Shown here: one piece after another, positions 44,341 through 55,623 of the stretch
How the letters are laid out: each line of letters starts with the position of its first letter
Position numbering within the stretch: the first letter of the stretch is position 1
Source of the DNA: Achatina immaculata
Lineage: Eukaryota; Mollusca; Gastropoda; Stylommatophora; Achatinidae
Length of the DNA: 64,000 nt
Assembly (NCBI GenBank): GCA_009760885.1
Contig: CM019714.1
Location: 6,396,812 to 6,460,811, forward strand
Direction of reading: 5' to 3'
Translations under genes and position numbers: made by a program
Notes under the pieces: generated by a model
Databases searched by the model: none
What the model saw: the letters and a program-made list of their open reading frames with translations, nothing else
Told to the model about the DNA's origin: nothing

Positions 44341-44389
44341 TTCCGATACTGCGGGCCCCCCCCCCCCCTTTAAGGCTGTTGCTGTTTTC

Positions 44390-44660
44390 ACAAAGTAACC
44401 CAGGCCACCCTATAAGGCTTCTGATTTGTTTCGTTGAAAACTCGATGCAACTTTTCATTTAACCAACCAGAACTCTTCTAATCCAAAGTTTAGCTAGTTT
44501 AGCATCCGGTCAGGCCAGAGATGAAAGGAAATCAAGAAGTGGATCGATTTGAGTGTAATTTTTTCAAGTTTTTTCGAGGTTGGTTGGTAGAATGGTCATA
44601 CTGATCGATTAAACCTAGCTTACTAAATGTGTTTTTCACATCTGTAGACCTGTTAGATTT
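44390..44660. other. Intron sequence after a poly-C run
   Basis: A run of 15 C or so (44352-44368) closes the array. The following 300 bp have no recognised content. Confidence 0.35.
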
Positions 44661-44679
44661 ATTGGATATCAAAAGCATC

Positions 44680-45775
44680 CGCAATTATCGATGTTTCTAT
44701 ACCGATATACATATTCTGTAAGATAGTAAATGTAATCAAAGCCCTATATGAGGGTTTTCAGTGCAAAGTGATCTGTGGAGAACATACCTCCAGCAGCTTT
44801 AGGGTACAAACAGGAGTGAAGCAGGGATGTGTACTATCATCAACATTATTTATCTTGGCAGTAGATTGGTTAATGAAGGAGGCAACATCAGACAAACGCA
44901 GAGGATTACGATGGTGGAGGCAACATCAGACAAACGCAGAGGATTACAATGGACCCTTGACACAGTGCTGGAGGACCTTGACTTTGCGGACGACATTTGT
45001 CTATTATCAAGCAGTCACAAAGATATGCAAGATAAAATAAACAAGCTAACTCAGAATGCAAACAACATAGGACTAAAGATCAACGTAGGAAAGACAAAGT
45101 TAATGAAGCAAAATGTGAACAACAGAAATGTACTCAGAGTAGATAGCAAGTTAGTGGAGGAGGTCAACGAATTTGTATACATTGGCAGTAGAGTAGTAGA
45201 AAATGGAGACAGCACAGAGAACATAAACAGCAGACTTACTAGAGCAAACCAGGCTTTTGCAGTGCTGCAGACTATATGGAAATAAAAAAAACTAAGCATA
45301 AATATGAAAATCAGGATATTTAAGAGTAATGTTCTAATTGTACTACTCTATGGAAGTGAATGCTGGAAAATCACCAAAACCATAGAAAACAAGTTGAATT
45401 CTTTCCAGACTAAATGTTTACGAAGAATTAGAAAAATATTTTGGCTAAACACCATAAGAAATAACATCTTACTGGCAGAAATGCAGATGAAGCCACTGAC
45501 AACAATTATTGAGGAAAGACGATGGCGATGGTTGGGACATGTGCTCCGAATGACTGACAACTCACTACCAAAAACAGCACTAAGATGGACACCACAGGGG
45601 AACAAAAGTAAGAGTAGACCAAAAGAGACATGGAGAAGAACAACAGAAAGGATGTTGAGCAATAGAGGGCTCACCTGGGCAAGAGCAGAAAAAAAGGCGG
45701 ATGACAGGCATTTGTGGAAAACCCTTGTGGAAGCCCCATGTGCCCTGGGCACTTAAGGTTCAGAGAGAGAGAGAT
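44680..45775 (+). pseudogene. Non-LTR retrotransposon reverse transcriptase, C-terminal half (family D), broken
   Basis: RT motifs are in order: GVKQGCVLSSTLFIL (motif B region), LEDLDFADDICLLS with catalytic FADD, GLKINVGKTKLM, EFVYIGSRV, then YGSECWKITKTIENKLNSFQ and the GHVLRM tail ending EAPCALGT. A direct duplication of about 38 bp at 44878-44950 shifts the frame, and a stop separates the parts at 45283. The 5' end, with the endonuclease, is missing. Confidence 0.85.
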
Positions 45776-45779
45776 ACAT

Positions 45780-46110
45780 ATTCTGCATTGGATTCTGGCA
45801 CATTTCAGGTATGTAAAACTTTGATTTTAGTGCTCAGCCCTAAAAAATATTTTTAGCGCCAAAAAATCGTTCGATCTTTTCAGATCAGTTGTTTTTTTTC
45901 TATTCTTTGTTTTTTTAAATGATAAATAACTTCATTTATGGAATCTTCTTTCATTTCCACTTATTTTAATATGAGATACACACGTGTTGATGAAGGAGTT
46001 TGTTTGTTACAATGAATTTTATAAAAGTACCCCCTTATATGAAAACACCCGCTCGGCCATGTAACATCCGCATTGGTACCAATGTAACGTTTGTGTTTTT
46101 TTTATGTGGT
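45780..46110. repeat. Interspersed repeat fragments
   Basis: The stretch with ACTTCATTTATGGAATCTTC and GCTCGGCCATGTAACATCCG resembles parts of the repeat at 47640-47690/48755-48905 and 56800-57010, so it is probably another diverged member. No gene was seen. Confidence 0.4.
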
Positions 46111-46114
46111 ATCG

Positions 46115-46195
46115 AATGAGTTAACTATACTAAACACTATCAGATCTGGCTTAACTATGCTAAACAATATCAGACCTGGCTTAACTATACTTCAC
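46115..46195. repeat. 30-bp repeat units next to an NPHP3 donor
   Basis: Two to three units of CAGACCTGGCTTAACTATAC end in the donor of the 46196-46360 exon (TTCAC before CTGGG on plus). Confidence 0.85.
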
Positions 46196-46360
46196 CTGGG
46201 CATGGACGAATGTCAACAAGCCCAGCTGGTACTTGATGAGCAGGTGTGAGGAGAGGAACTCATACAGAGAGGTCAGACTCAGCCAGGTCAGATCTGGGAC
46301 AATGGCCAGCAATTCTGTTTCAAGCATGCCACATCTACTGGCATAGACAAACTGCAGTAT
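46196..46360 (-). CDS. NPHP3: NPHP3 exon, post-NACHT helical segment
   Basis: A 55-codon phase 0 exon reads ILQFVYASRCGMLETELLAI, VPDLTWLSLTSLYEFLSSHL and LIKYQLGLLTFVHAQ. The pattern L.LLY.S..G..E.EL, then a gap, then GLL.F.H (residues 1-16 and 47-53) is the winged-helix module that follows the NACHT domain in NPHP3-like proteins. The acceptor is TGTGAACAG and the donor is GTGAAG. Related 30-bp arrays lie on both sides of this exon. Confidence 0.86.
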
Positions 46361-46364
46361 CTGT

Positions 46365-46860
46365 TCACATACAAATAAACAGTTACATGTCATAGATAAA
46401 CAAGTTGCAAAACTCAGATGACATTCAAATAACAAACAAAATTTTATCAACAAATTCTACCAGACGCCCTTCTAGGTCTATAAACTAGCACAGTGAAAAA
46501 CAACTCTGCTAGTCTTATTTATGTGGCCTACATAAAAATCTGGCCATGTGAGTGGCACAGTTGATGGTGTGATCACACAATCACCATGAGGTCACCCTGG
46601 TCACCCGAGTGTAGAAATGAATACCTAGTTCCTTCAGGAAAGGTGGCCTGATTCTGACATTACCTGCTGGTGCACCAACAGGCTAAGGAAAATATGTACG
46701 CTAACATCGCATCCTCAGATGACTCTTTGGCAGGATAGGGTTTATGTGTTCACATAAAACTCAAGATCTTTTGACATGCTCAAATGTAAAAATCTGGCAA
46801 GTGTAATATCACAGCACTAGATAAAGCCCGTTTATAAAACAACTTTTACCAGAAAAGTGC
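46365..46860. other. Intron with a probable old SINE
   Basis: The part at 46540-46720, with CACCATGAGGTCACCCTGGT and GTGTAGAAATGAATACCTAG, resembles the other CAGCTGTAGAAATGAGTA-type fragments in the window. There is no coding content. Confidence 0.35.
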
Positions 46861-46879
46861 ATAGAGTTTAAACATGAAA

Positions 46880-47125
46880 ATCTGGTTAACTATACTAAAC
46901 AACTTCAGTACTGGGTTAACTATACTGAACAACTTCAGTACTGGGTTAACTATACTAAACAACTTCAGTCCTGGGTTAACTATACTAAACAGCTTCAGTA
47001 CTGTGTTAACTATACTAAACAACTTCAGTACTGGGTTAACTATACTAAACAACTTCAGTACTGGGTTAACTATACTAAACAACTTCAGTACTAGGTTAAC
47101 TATACTAAACAACTTCATACTTTTG
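46880..47125. repeat. 30-bp minisatellite, variant of the 43.8-kb unit
   Basis: CTGGGTTAACTATACTAAAC plus AACTTCAGTA repeats eight times on the acceptor side of the 46196-46360 exon. Confidence 0.93.
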
Positions 47126-47639
47126 GATTTGAGACTGCTAACTTTTCCTGTACTGGACGTCAGACTTCTGATGCTTCCGGTTTCTCACATGGTACCAGGT
47201 GTAAACAATTTTACATTTGGTTTGTAGCGGTGTAACGTTTAGATTGTAAACATTTAGTGTGAATGCCCCGTGACCTTTTCCATCCTGGCCAAAGAGTGCC
47301 TAGTAACGAGCGATGTCGAGCGCCAAAAAGTGAAGTTTTTGATTGAGAAATTTCAATTTTTGGTGATGTAGATAGGGGTATGGAATGGCCTGCGACCACC
47401 CCACTGCTCTTGAATGTATCCCAAGTACATCTAGACATATTAGACGACTGGAGAAGTAGTTATGATGTTATTTCAGACATTATTTTAGTGATAATGCAAC
47501 AAAAGAATCACAATACGACATCGACAGGTAGACCTATGCATCTCAGATGGTACATAGTGAGGATATAGACCTATCCGATGGTAAGTTGGACACAATCATT
47601 GTCTAAAAACATCACATTAGTTATTTTTTCCTAAAAATC

Positions 47640-48905
47640 TCTGCATTTATGAAATCTTCATACATTTAGTTATATTTTGAAACATAATAATTCAATAACT
47701 TGGCATTAGGACGGCTTAAAAGAAGCAGCTTCATTCATCAGGCCAAGCGTATGCGTAAGCTGATACCTGACCTTCCAACTGTAGTCGCTCCATTATCATC
47801 TGTACCAGAGCATACACCATGGAAAGAAGCAGATTATACACAAATATCTATTCAGACTGAAGTGAAAGGTGTGCAGAATGGTGAGATGCAGAGCAGTCTT
47901 GTAAGATCAACAGCAACACTTAGTGTTCTAGATGACAAATATCCATGTGACACCTGGATACGTGTGTATATAGATGGATCTGCACATAATGCCATAAAGA
48001 ATGGAGGGGCAGGAGCATATATTGAATATCCAAACAACACCATTGACAAGATTTCCATACCCACTGGTAAATACTGCAACAACTTTGATGCAGAAGTTAG
48101 GGCAATTATTGCTGCAGTTGAAAAACTATCAGACTCCAGAATTGATACATGTCCTGTAGTAATTCTCACAGATGCAAGATCAGTACTGGAGGCTCTTCAG
48201 TGCAACAAACTACCAGACCTTAAGGATGCCTTGTCAAAAATTGGCTTACAACATGGAGTCACTTTGCAATGGATTCCCTCCCACTGTGGGATACCAGGCA
48301 ATGAGAAAGCTGACCAACTGGCCAAAGAGGGCACTGAAATGGAGCAACCAGACATACCAATCACTTATAATCAGAAGAAAAGCATGATAAAAACCTACAG
48401 GAAGCCACAAACACCACCACATGATGACTATCACATGCTAAACAGAAAGGAACAAGTCACCATCTTCCGTCTCCGAACAGGACACAGCCGACTCCGAAGT
48501 CATATGTATACAAAGTTTAAGGTTGGTACTACTAATCTGTGTACATGTGCCCAGGTGCCCAAAACTGTGGAACATATCCTCCAGAACTGCATCAACTACG
48601 AGTCACTGAGAAATAATTACTGGCCCAGTGAAACCACTAAAGAAGATAAGCTCTATGGTTCCATACATGAATTACAAAAAACAGTGAAATTTATCCAAGA
48701 GACAGGACTGCAGATATAGACAGACAGTGCGAACGAAGAAGAAGAAGAAGAAGAAACATAATAAGTACAAGGAAGTACATGGAAATACTGTGTTTCATTC
48801 AATTTTACAACGATACCCCCTATACATATCAAGACCTGCGCTTTTACTCCAGCACCCAAATGAACGTCCGCGTTTCTTCCTGTGGCACGGAAATAGTTAA
48901 GATCA
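47640..48905. repeat. Interspersed repeat split by a retrotransposon
   Basis: Positions 47640-47689 and 48753-48905 together match 56810-57010: GAAATCTTCATACATTTA on the left, and TTTTACAACGATACCCCC then ATACATATCAAGACC on the right. It is an unclassified family with at least two copies here. Confidence 0.6.
47690..48752 (+). mobile_element. 5'-truncated non-LTR retrotransposon with RNase H domain, 11-bp target duplication
   Basis: GAAACATAATA occurs at 47679-47689 and 48753-48763. The insert is open to the stop at 48717-48719. It encodes an RNase H domain with YIDGSAHN, FDAEVRAIIAAVE, LTDARSVLEAL and HCGIPGNEKADQLAKEGT (the D, E, D and H/D catalytic positions), then a zinc-knuckle-like CAQVPKTVEHILQNC segment, ending with a GAAGAA tail. 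The RT and endonuclease are lost to truncation. The clade is probably jockey-like, an inference from the RNase H order. The intact frame suggests recent insertion. Confidence 0.88.
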
Positions 48906-49480
48906 CAGATCATACCACCCATGACATCACCCACCATCTCTGGAATGACAGATGCACAAATCATCTTTCTGTACATGCCCTGATGATGTGAATACAGCTG
49001 TGATAGTCAGCTTTCACTGTCACCTGTCATTACTATTCAGCATTTCAGTCAACAGGCCATGTCTGTGGTCTTCATCCAACAGCATTCATTATCCATTTTA
49101 AAGTTTCTTGAGACATGTCAAAATTTAAGATAAAATCTTTTGAGACATGTCAACATTTGACATATAATCCTCTTAAGACATCCAGTTTCACTCATTCAGT
49201 AGGCAGTTTTGACAACCAAGCTCCCAGGCCATGGCCTCCCTCACAATAGTTCTTCTTCTTTTACTTGGTCAGCCTATTAAGATACTATTCATTCATTCCT
49301 CTTATCTTTTTTTTTTCCTCCTTCAGTTTTTCAAAAAACACATCAACATTAAAGACAAAAAGCCAGCTTAAGACATGTACATAATAAAAACCACTTACAA
49401 CATGTCAACATTTAAGATAAGCAACTTGTACAAGAACATTTAAGATCATACATTTTCATTGTCTCTCTCGTAGGTGACAG
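48905..49480. other. NPHP3 intron sequence without recognised gene
   Basis: Weak repetition of GAGACATGTCAACATTTAAG is scattered through 49100-49440. No exon was found. Confidence 0.4.
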
Positions 49481-49482
49481 AC

Positions 49483-49624
49483 CTGTTTGAGAAACCTCCT
49501 GGTCGTGCCATTCATGCTCTCCATGACCAGGTCAAGGACAGTGAGATAGAGCTCAAAACTGTCAGAACAAGCCAGCAGACTGGTCACATGACGGTCTACC
49601 ACGGAGGCATCAACTTTGCCCAGG
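49483..49624 (-). CDS. NPHP3: NPHP3 exon, winged-helix-like segment
   Basis: The 142-bp exon lies between acceptor TCTGTCCTCAG and donor GTCTGT. It encodes LGKVDASVVDRHVTSLLACS, DSFELYLTVLDLVMESM and NGTTRRFLKQ. The first base completes AGC with the previous exon and the end is phase 0, so both junctions fit. It covers the region after NACHT where LYxxVLxxLE-type helices occur. The 31-bp array (49650-50860) begins about 30 bp before its acceptor. Confidence 0.83.
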
Positions 49625-49649
49625 CTGAGGACAGAGAAAGTGAGATGGT

Positions 49650-50860
49650 TGTCATTATCTGTAGATACGCTTACAATGGTTGTCCTTATCTGTAGATACA
49701 CTTACAATGGTTGTCCTTATCTGTAGATACACTTACAATGGTTGTCATTATCTGTAGATACACTTACAATGGTTGTCATTATCTGTAGATACACTTACAA
49801 TGGTTGTCATTATCTGTAGATACACTTACAATGGTTGTCATTATCTGTAGATACACTTACAATGGTTGTCCTTATCTGTAGATACACTTACAATGGTTGT
49901 CATTATCTGTAGATACACTTACAATGGTTGTCATTATCTGTAGATACACTTACAATGGTTGTCATTATCTGTAGATACACTTACAATGGTTGTCATTATC
50001 TGTAGATACACTTACAATGGTTGTCCTTATCTGTAGATACACTTACAATGGTTGTCCTTATCTGTAGATACACTTACAATGGTTGTCCTTATCTGTAAAT
50101 ACACCTACAATGGTTGTCATAATCTGTAGATACACTTACAATGGTTGTCATTATCTGTAGATACACTTACAATGGTTGTCATTTTCTGTAGATACACTTA
50201 CAATGGTTGTCCTTATCTGTAGATACACTTACAATGGTTGTCATTATCTGTAGATACACTTACAATGGTTGTCATTATCTGTAGATACACTTACAATGGT
50301 TGTCATTATCTGTAGATACACTTACAATGGTTGTCATTATCTGTAGATACACTTACAATGGTTGTCCTTATCTGTAGATACACTTACAATGGTTGTCCTT
50401 ATCTGTAGATACACTTACAATGGTTGTCCTTATCTGTAAATACACCTACAATGGTTGTCATAATCTGTAGATACACTTACAATGGTTGTCATTATCTGTA
50501 GATACACTTACAATGGTTGTCATTTTCTGTAGATACATCTACAATGGTTGTCATTATCTGTAGATACACTTACAACTGTTGTCATTATCTGTAGATACTC
50601 TTACAATGGTTGTCATTATCTGTAGATACACCTACAATGGTTGTCATAATCTGTAGATACACTTACAACTGTTGTCATTATCTGTAGATACACTTACAAC
50701 TGTTGTCATTATCTGTAGATACACTTACAATGGTTGTCATTTTCTGTAGATACATCTACAATGGTTGTCATTATCTGTAGATACACTTACAATGGTTGTC
50801 ATTATCTGTAGATACTCTTACAATGGTTGTCATTATCTGTAGATACACCTTCAACAAGCA
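49650..50860. repeat. Minisatellite, 31-bp unit, about 39 copies
   Basis: ACAATGGTTGTCATTATCTG plus TAGATACACTT repeats from about 30 bp upstream (minus sense) of the 49483-49624 acceptor. On the minus strand each unit has ATCTACAG, an acceptor-like AG. A block of about ten units (49860-50170) recurs as a block (50200-50520), showing higher-order duplication. Confidence 0.95.
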
Positions 50861-50869
50861 GCTTTGCTA

Positions 50870-51070
50870 GATTTACCTTTATCAGGTGCTATGCCACGCA
50901 GCTGATGATCATGAAGTCCATCACATCTCCCATCCTGTCCCACACAAACACACTTCTCTATTACAAGCATGAATGTTGATCATTTCCTTCAAGTTTTTAT
51001 AAAATTCATTTCATTGGTGGTTTCTGTCCCCATTAAATTTTTTTTTTTTAATGTTAATGCCTATGGAGTG
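50870..51070. other. Intron sequence between arrays
   Basis: No coding exon was assigned. The flanking exons join in phase without one. A T-run is at 51040-51049. Confidence 0.4.
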
Positions 51071-51071
51071 C

Positions 51072-51415
51072 TTAGCTCTGTGGATTCTATTTAGAAGCCC
51101 CGGTCTGTGGATTCTATTTAGAAGCCCCGGTCTGTGGATTCTATTTAGAAGCCCCAGTCTGTGGATTCTATTTAGAAGCCCCGGTCTGTGGATTCTATTT
51201 AGAAGCCCCGGTCTGTGGATTCTATTTAGAAGCCCCGGTCTGTGGATTCTATTTAGAAGCCCCGGTCTGTGGATTCTATTTAGAAGCCCCGGTCTGTGGA
51301 TTCTATTTAGAAGCCCCGGTCTGTGGATTCTATTTAGAAGCCCCGGTCTGTGGATTCTATTTAGAAGCCCCGGTCTGTGGATTCTATTTAGAAGCCCCGG
51401 TCTGTGGATTCTATT
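51072..51415. repeat. Minisatellite, 27-bp unit, 13 copies, very uniform
   Basis: TCTGTGGATTCTATTTAGAA plus GCCCCGG repeats with almost no variation. The nine-codon period keeps one plus-strand frame open. Confidence 0.95.
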
Positions 51416-51429
51416 TCAAGTTTTGGTTC

Positions 51430-52260
51430 AACAACATTTCACTATCTAATACTGTATGGTATGTACGCAATGTATATAATGTATGCAGTGTAATGTAATG
51501 TATATTTGTATGTATGTGTATATTTATATATAAATATGTATGTATACATATACAGCAGTATTCATGTAACAATGATAGTAAAGGCATTATTATAGGTTTT
51601 CTTTTTCAATTTTCTCCTGTTGAGATCCTTCGAGAAGGTCACGTGGGCTGCAAAACCCGTGACAGGAAATTGTAGGGGCAATGCTGAGTCCGTGGAGTTT
51701 TAGTCTTAGTTTGAACGTGTAACTGTGTGGACGTGTTTGGTCGAGCTGTGTGATGTCTTCGTGGAACAGATGAACATTTTAGTTGTACGTATGAATGGAC
51801 TGGCCACATGGCAGGGACAACCAGCCGGCAGTCGAATTTAATGTTATTTTCATCAGCACTATCATCATTCCATCAATAAATGTTCCAAGTCACCGTTACC
51901 CATGATTTACTTGAGTATCTGTACCAGTTGTCGTCAACATGAGGTTCTGAACGTGCCTGGATGAGAAGTATGTCTGGAACAGTGTTTAACTAATCCAGCA
52001 GGTGAGAGTATGAGCTGGAAATTATGTGTGTAACTAGTCCAGTAACCTCAACTCTCGAAGAGCAAGATGGAAGTCGACCCTGATATTCATGTGCGTAACA
52101 TGAATCAGCACAACTTATGTCGACACGGCCCAGCTAACGAGTGTCATACACAGCAAAGTTTGTGTCACCAAAAGATTACCCTGTTATTTCAAGATGCACC
52201 ACAGCAAAATCCTATTATACATATATATATATACACACAAAACATTTCTGGACAATAAAT
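51430..52260. other. NPHP3 intron sequence without recognised gene
   Basis: An AT-rich TGTATG stretch (51460-51560) is followed by mixed sequence of higher GC content. No supported exon or known repeat. Confidence 0.4.
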
Positions 52261-52261
52261 A

Positions 52262-53813
52262 ATAAACTTACCTGGCAATATGACAAGCCAACAATATGAC
52301 GAGTCAACATTGTAAATTTACCTAGCAATATGACGAGCCAACAATGTAAACTTACCTAGAAATATGACAAGCCAACAATGTAAACTTACCTAGCAATATG
52401 ACAAGCCAACAATGTAAACTTACCTAGCAATATGACAAGCCAACAATGTAAACTTACCTAGCAATATGACAAGCCAACAATGTAAACTTACCTAGCAATA
52501 TGACAAGCCAACAATGTAAACTTACCTAGCAATATGATGAGCCAACAATGTAAACTTACCTAGCAATATGAAGCCAACAATGTAAACTTACCTAGCAATA
52601 TGACAAGCCAACAATGTAACTTACCTAGCAATATGACAAGCCAACATGTAAACTTACCTAGCAATATGACGAGCCAACAATTTAAACTTACCTAGCAATA
52701 TGACGAGCCAACATTGTAAATTTACCTGGCAATATGACGAGCCAACATTGTAAACTTACCTGGCAATATGACAAGCCAACAATGTAAACTTACCTAGCAA
52801 TATGACAAGCCAACAATGTAAACTTACCTAGCAATATGACAAGCCAACAATGTAAACTTACCTAGCAATATGACGAGCCAACATTGTAAATTTACCTGGC
52901 AATATGACGAGCCAACATTGTAAATCTACCTGGCAATATGACAAGCCAACAATGTAAACTTACCTAGCAATATGATGAGCCAACAATGTAAACTTACCTA
53001 GCAATATGATGAGGCAACAATGTAAACTTACCTAGCAATATGATGAGCCAACAATGTAAACTTACCTAGCAATATGACAAGCCAACAATGTAAACTTACC
53101 TAGCAATATGACGAGCCAACAATGTAAACTTACCTAGCAATATGACAAGCCAACAATGTAAACTTACCTAGCAATATGACAAGCCAACAATGTAAACTAA
53201 CCTGGCAATATGACAAGCCAACAATGTCAACTTACCTAGCAATATGACAAGCCAACAATGTAAACTTACCTAGCAATATGACGAGCCAACATTGTAAATT
53301 TACCTGGCAATATGACGAGCCAACATTGTAAACTTACCTAGAAATATGACAAGCCAACAATGTAAACTTACCTAGCAATATGACAAGCCAACAATGTAAA
53401 CTTACCTAGCAATATGACGAGCCAACAATGTAAACTTACCTAGCAATATGACGAGCCAACACTGTAAATTTACCTGGCAATATGACGAGCCAACATTGTA
53501 AACTTACCTGGCAATATGACAAGCCAACAATGTAAACTTACCTAGCAATATGATGAGCCAACAATGTTAACTTACCTAGCAATATGACGAGCCAACATTG
53601 TAAATTTACCTGGCAATATGACACGCCAACAATGTAAACTTACCTAGCAATATGATGAGCCAACAATGTAAACTTACCTAGCAATATGATGAGGCAACAA
53701 TGTAAACTTACCTAGCAATATGACGAGCCAACATTGTAAATTTACCTGGCAATATGACGAGCCAACACTGTAAACTTACCTGGCAATATGACGAGCCAAC
53801 ATTGTAAACTTAC
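52262..53813 (-). repeat. 34-bp array of exon end plus splice donor, about 46 copies
   Basis: On the minus strand the unit is CATTGTTGGCTTGTCATATT plus GCTAGGTAAGTTTA, against exon end and donor CATTGTTGGCTCGTCATATT plus GCCAG then GTAAGTTTA at 53814. Each unit thus carries a near-consensus 5' splice site AG/GTAAGT. Units closest to the exon keep the CCAG form most often. The unit is not a multiple of three and reads into TAA straight after the donor. Confidence 0.95.
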
Positions 53814-53999
53814 CTGGCAATATGACGAGCCAACAATGAGACATACAATGGGCAGCACATGCCTGGAGTTTGACAGTGGCTAATTATTTTCCTCTCAATC
53901 TCAGGCTCTATGTCCACATTAAGGGAAGTCAGCTCTGCCCCTAACAGTTCCTTGACCTGTTTGTTGCTGCAAGTCTCCATGTGCAAGGTTGGCCAGGAT
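53814..53999 (-). CDS. NPHP3: NPHP3 NACHT/helical exon
   Basis: The 186-bp exon begins after CCACTAG and completes the preceding codon, giving WRSWPTLHMETCSNKQVKEL. It continues with GAELTSLNVDIEPEIERKII and SHCQTPGMCCPLYVSLLARH, then IA, and ends GCCAG before GTAAGT. The C-P-L-Y-V-S-L-L-A segment matches the NACHT small helical region (family pattern PLYLxLLxxEL). Its last 20 or so bases together with the donor form the unit of the 34-bp array directly downstream (52262-53820). Confidence 0.86.
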
Positions 54000-54555
54000 C
54001 TAGTGGACAACATTGAAATATATCACATGATCAGGTGTTAATACAGGACTTTAACACAGTCATCAGTCAGTTTAACACATTCATCAGTCAGTTTCAAGAT
54101 TTTATTACAGTCAAATCTACTCACTTGGCCTGGCTACTGTCTGCTACCACAGGCTCCACTGAGATACGACAGGGTCTCTGTTGGCTCTTTCACTAATCTT
54201 GACACAGGCCATCAGTACACCGCACTGGTCACTAACCCACTCAATATGAGTGCTGCATCTACATTCCCATTTATTACAGTCTTTTAGAACTTACATATCT
54301 AAGTAAAATGCTGGAGAGAATGATAAATACAGCAGAAATGTGGATCTACAGGAAAGTATGTCTCATAGAGAATGGAAAAGAACAAATGTACAAGTATTTT
54401 CTAATTCTAGTGCAACATGAACTGCTGAAATAAATAAGAATGCAGAAAATAAAGTACTCTGGCAAACATCAGAAGATTTACCAATATAGTGAAGACCATA
54501 CTAGAAGAAAGAGTGGAAGGCTGGAAGAGTGAGAAGTAGAAGAGATGTGTGGGCA
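54000..54555. other. NPHP3 intron sequence without recognised gene
   Basis: The stretch 54300-54545 contains GAGAGAATGATAAATACAGC and AGAAAGAGTGGAAGGCTGGA and may be a decayed retrotransposon tail, but this is not certain. Confidence 0.3.
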
Positions 54556-54559
54556 TCAC

Positions 54560-55250
54560 TTACCTGTCCATTATTATGGACATTTATCATTTACTTGTCC
54601 ATTATTATGGACATTTATCATTTACAGGACATTTTTATAGTCGTCCATCACTTTCAGGACACTGCTATAGTCTTATCTCAAATAGGACATTGCTGTAGTC
54701 TTATCTCAATTAGGACACTGCTATAGTCATATATCAGTTAGGACACTGCTATAGTCATATATCAGTTAGGACACTGCTATAGTCATATATAAATTATGAC
54801 ACTGCTATAGTCATATATCAGTTGGGACACTGCTATAGTCATATATCAATTAGGACACTGCTATAGTCATATATCAATTAGGACACTGCTATAGTCATAT
54901 ATCAGGACACTGCTATAGTCATATATCAGTTAGGACACTGCTATAGTCATATATCAGTTAGGACACTGCTATAGTCATATATCAGTTAGGACACTGCTAT
55001 AGTCATATATCAGCTAGGACACTGCTATAGTCATATATCAGCTAGGACACTGCTATAGTCATATATCAGCTAGGACACTGCTATAGTCATATATCAGTTA
55101 GGACACTGCTATAGTCATATATCAGTTAGGACACTGCTATAGTCATATATAAATTAGGACACTGCTATAGTCACATATCAGTTAGGACACTGCTATAGTC
55201 ATATATCAGTTAGGACACTGCTATAGTCATATATCAATTAAAGGGCATTA
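54560..55250. repeat. Minisatellite, 28-bp unit, about 24 copies
   Basis: GGACACTGCTATAGTCATAT plus ATCAGTTA repeats. A weaker, related repeat (CATCTGTCACTTTATGACTA) follows to 55400. Confidence 0.94.
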
Positions 55251-55623
55251 TTAAAGGCATAAGTCAATTTCAAGGTTTTATTATAGTCATCTATACTACC
55301 ACAGTCATCTGTCACTTTATGACTACAGCAGTCATCTGTCACTTTATGACTATTACCATCATCTGTCACTTTATGACTACTACTAGTCATCTGTCACTTA
55401 CAGGACATTATTACAACCAACTACCATTTACAGAAGATAAATGCAACACCTATCAGTCTCAGAGGTCTATTACAGTCATCTGTGTATGACTTTATTTTAG
55501 CAATCTTTCAAGGAAATAAATACGAATGTAACTGAGATGTGAAAAAAATGTTGGCTGAACATAGACATTCTGCTACGTACATGGAGAAACACAAGTTTAT
55601 GCGTAAGGAACAAAATGATTAAC

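Noticed and set aside
45348..45752. Minus-strand 134-codon frame
   Set aside because: Shadow of the reverse transcriptase tail on the plus strand.
50870..51000. Possible extra NPHP3 exon on the minus strand
   Set aside because: No matching acceptor/donor pair or family similarity, and the flanking exons already join in phase.
51051..51449. 132-codon frame of SPGLWILFR units
   Set aside because: 27-bp array with period divisible by three; intronic and on the strand opposite to NPHP3.
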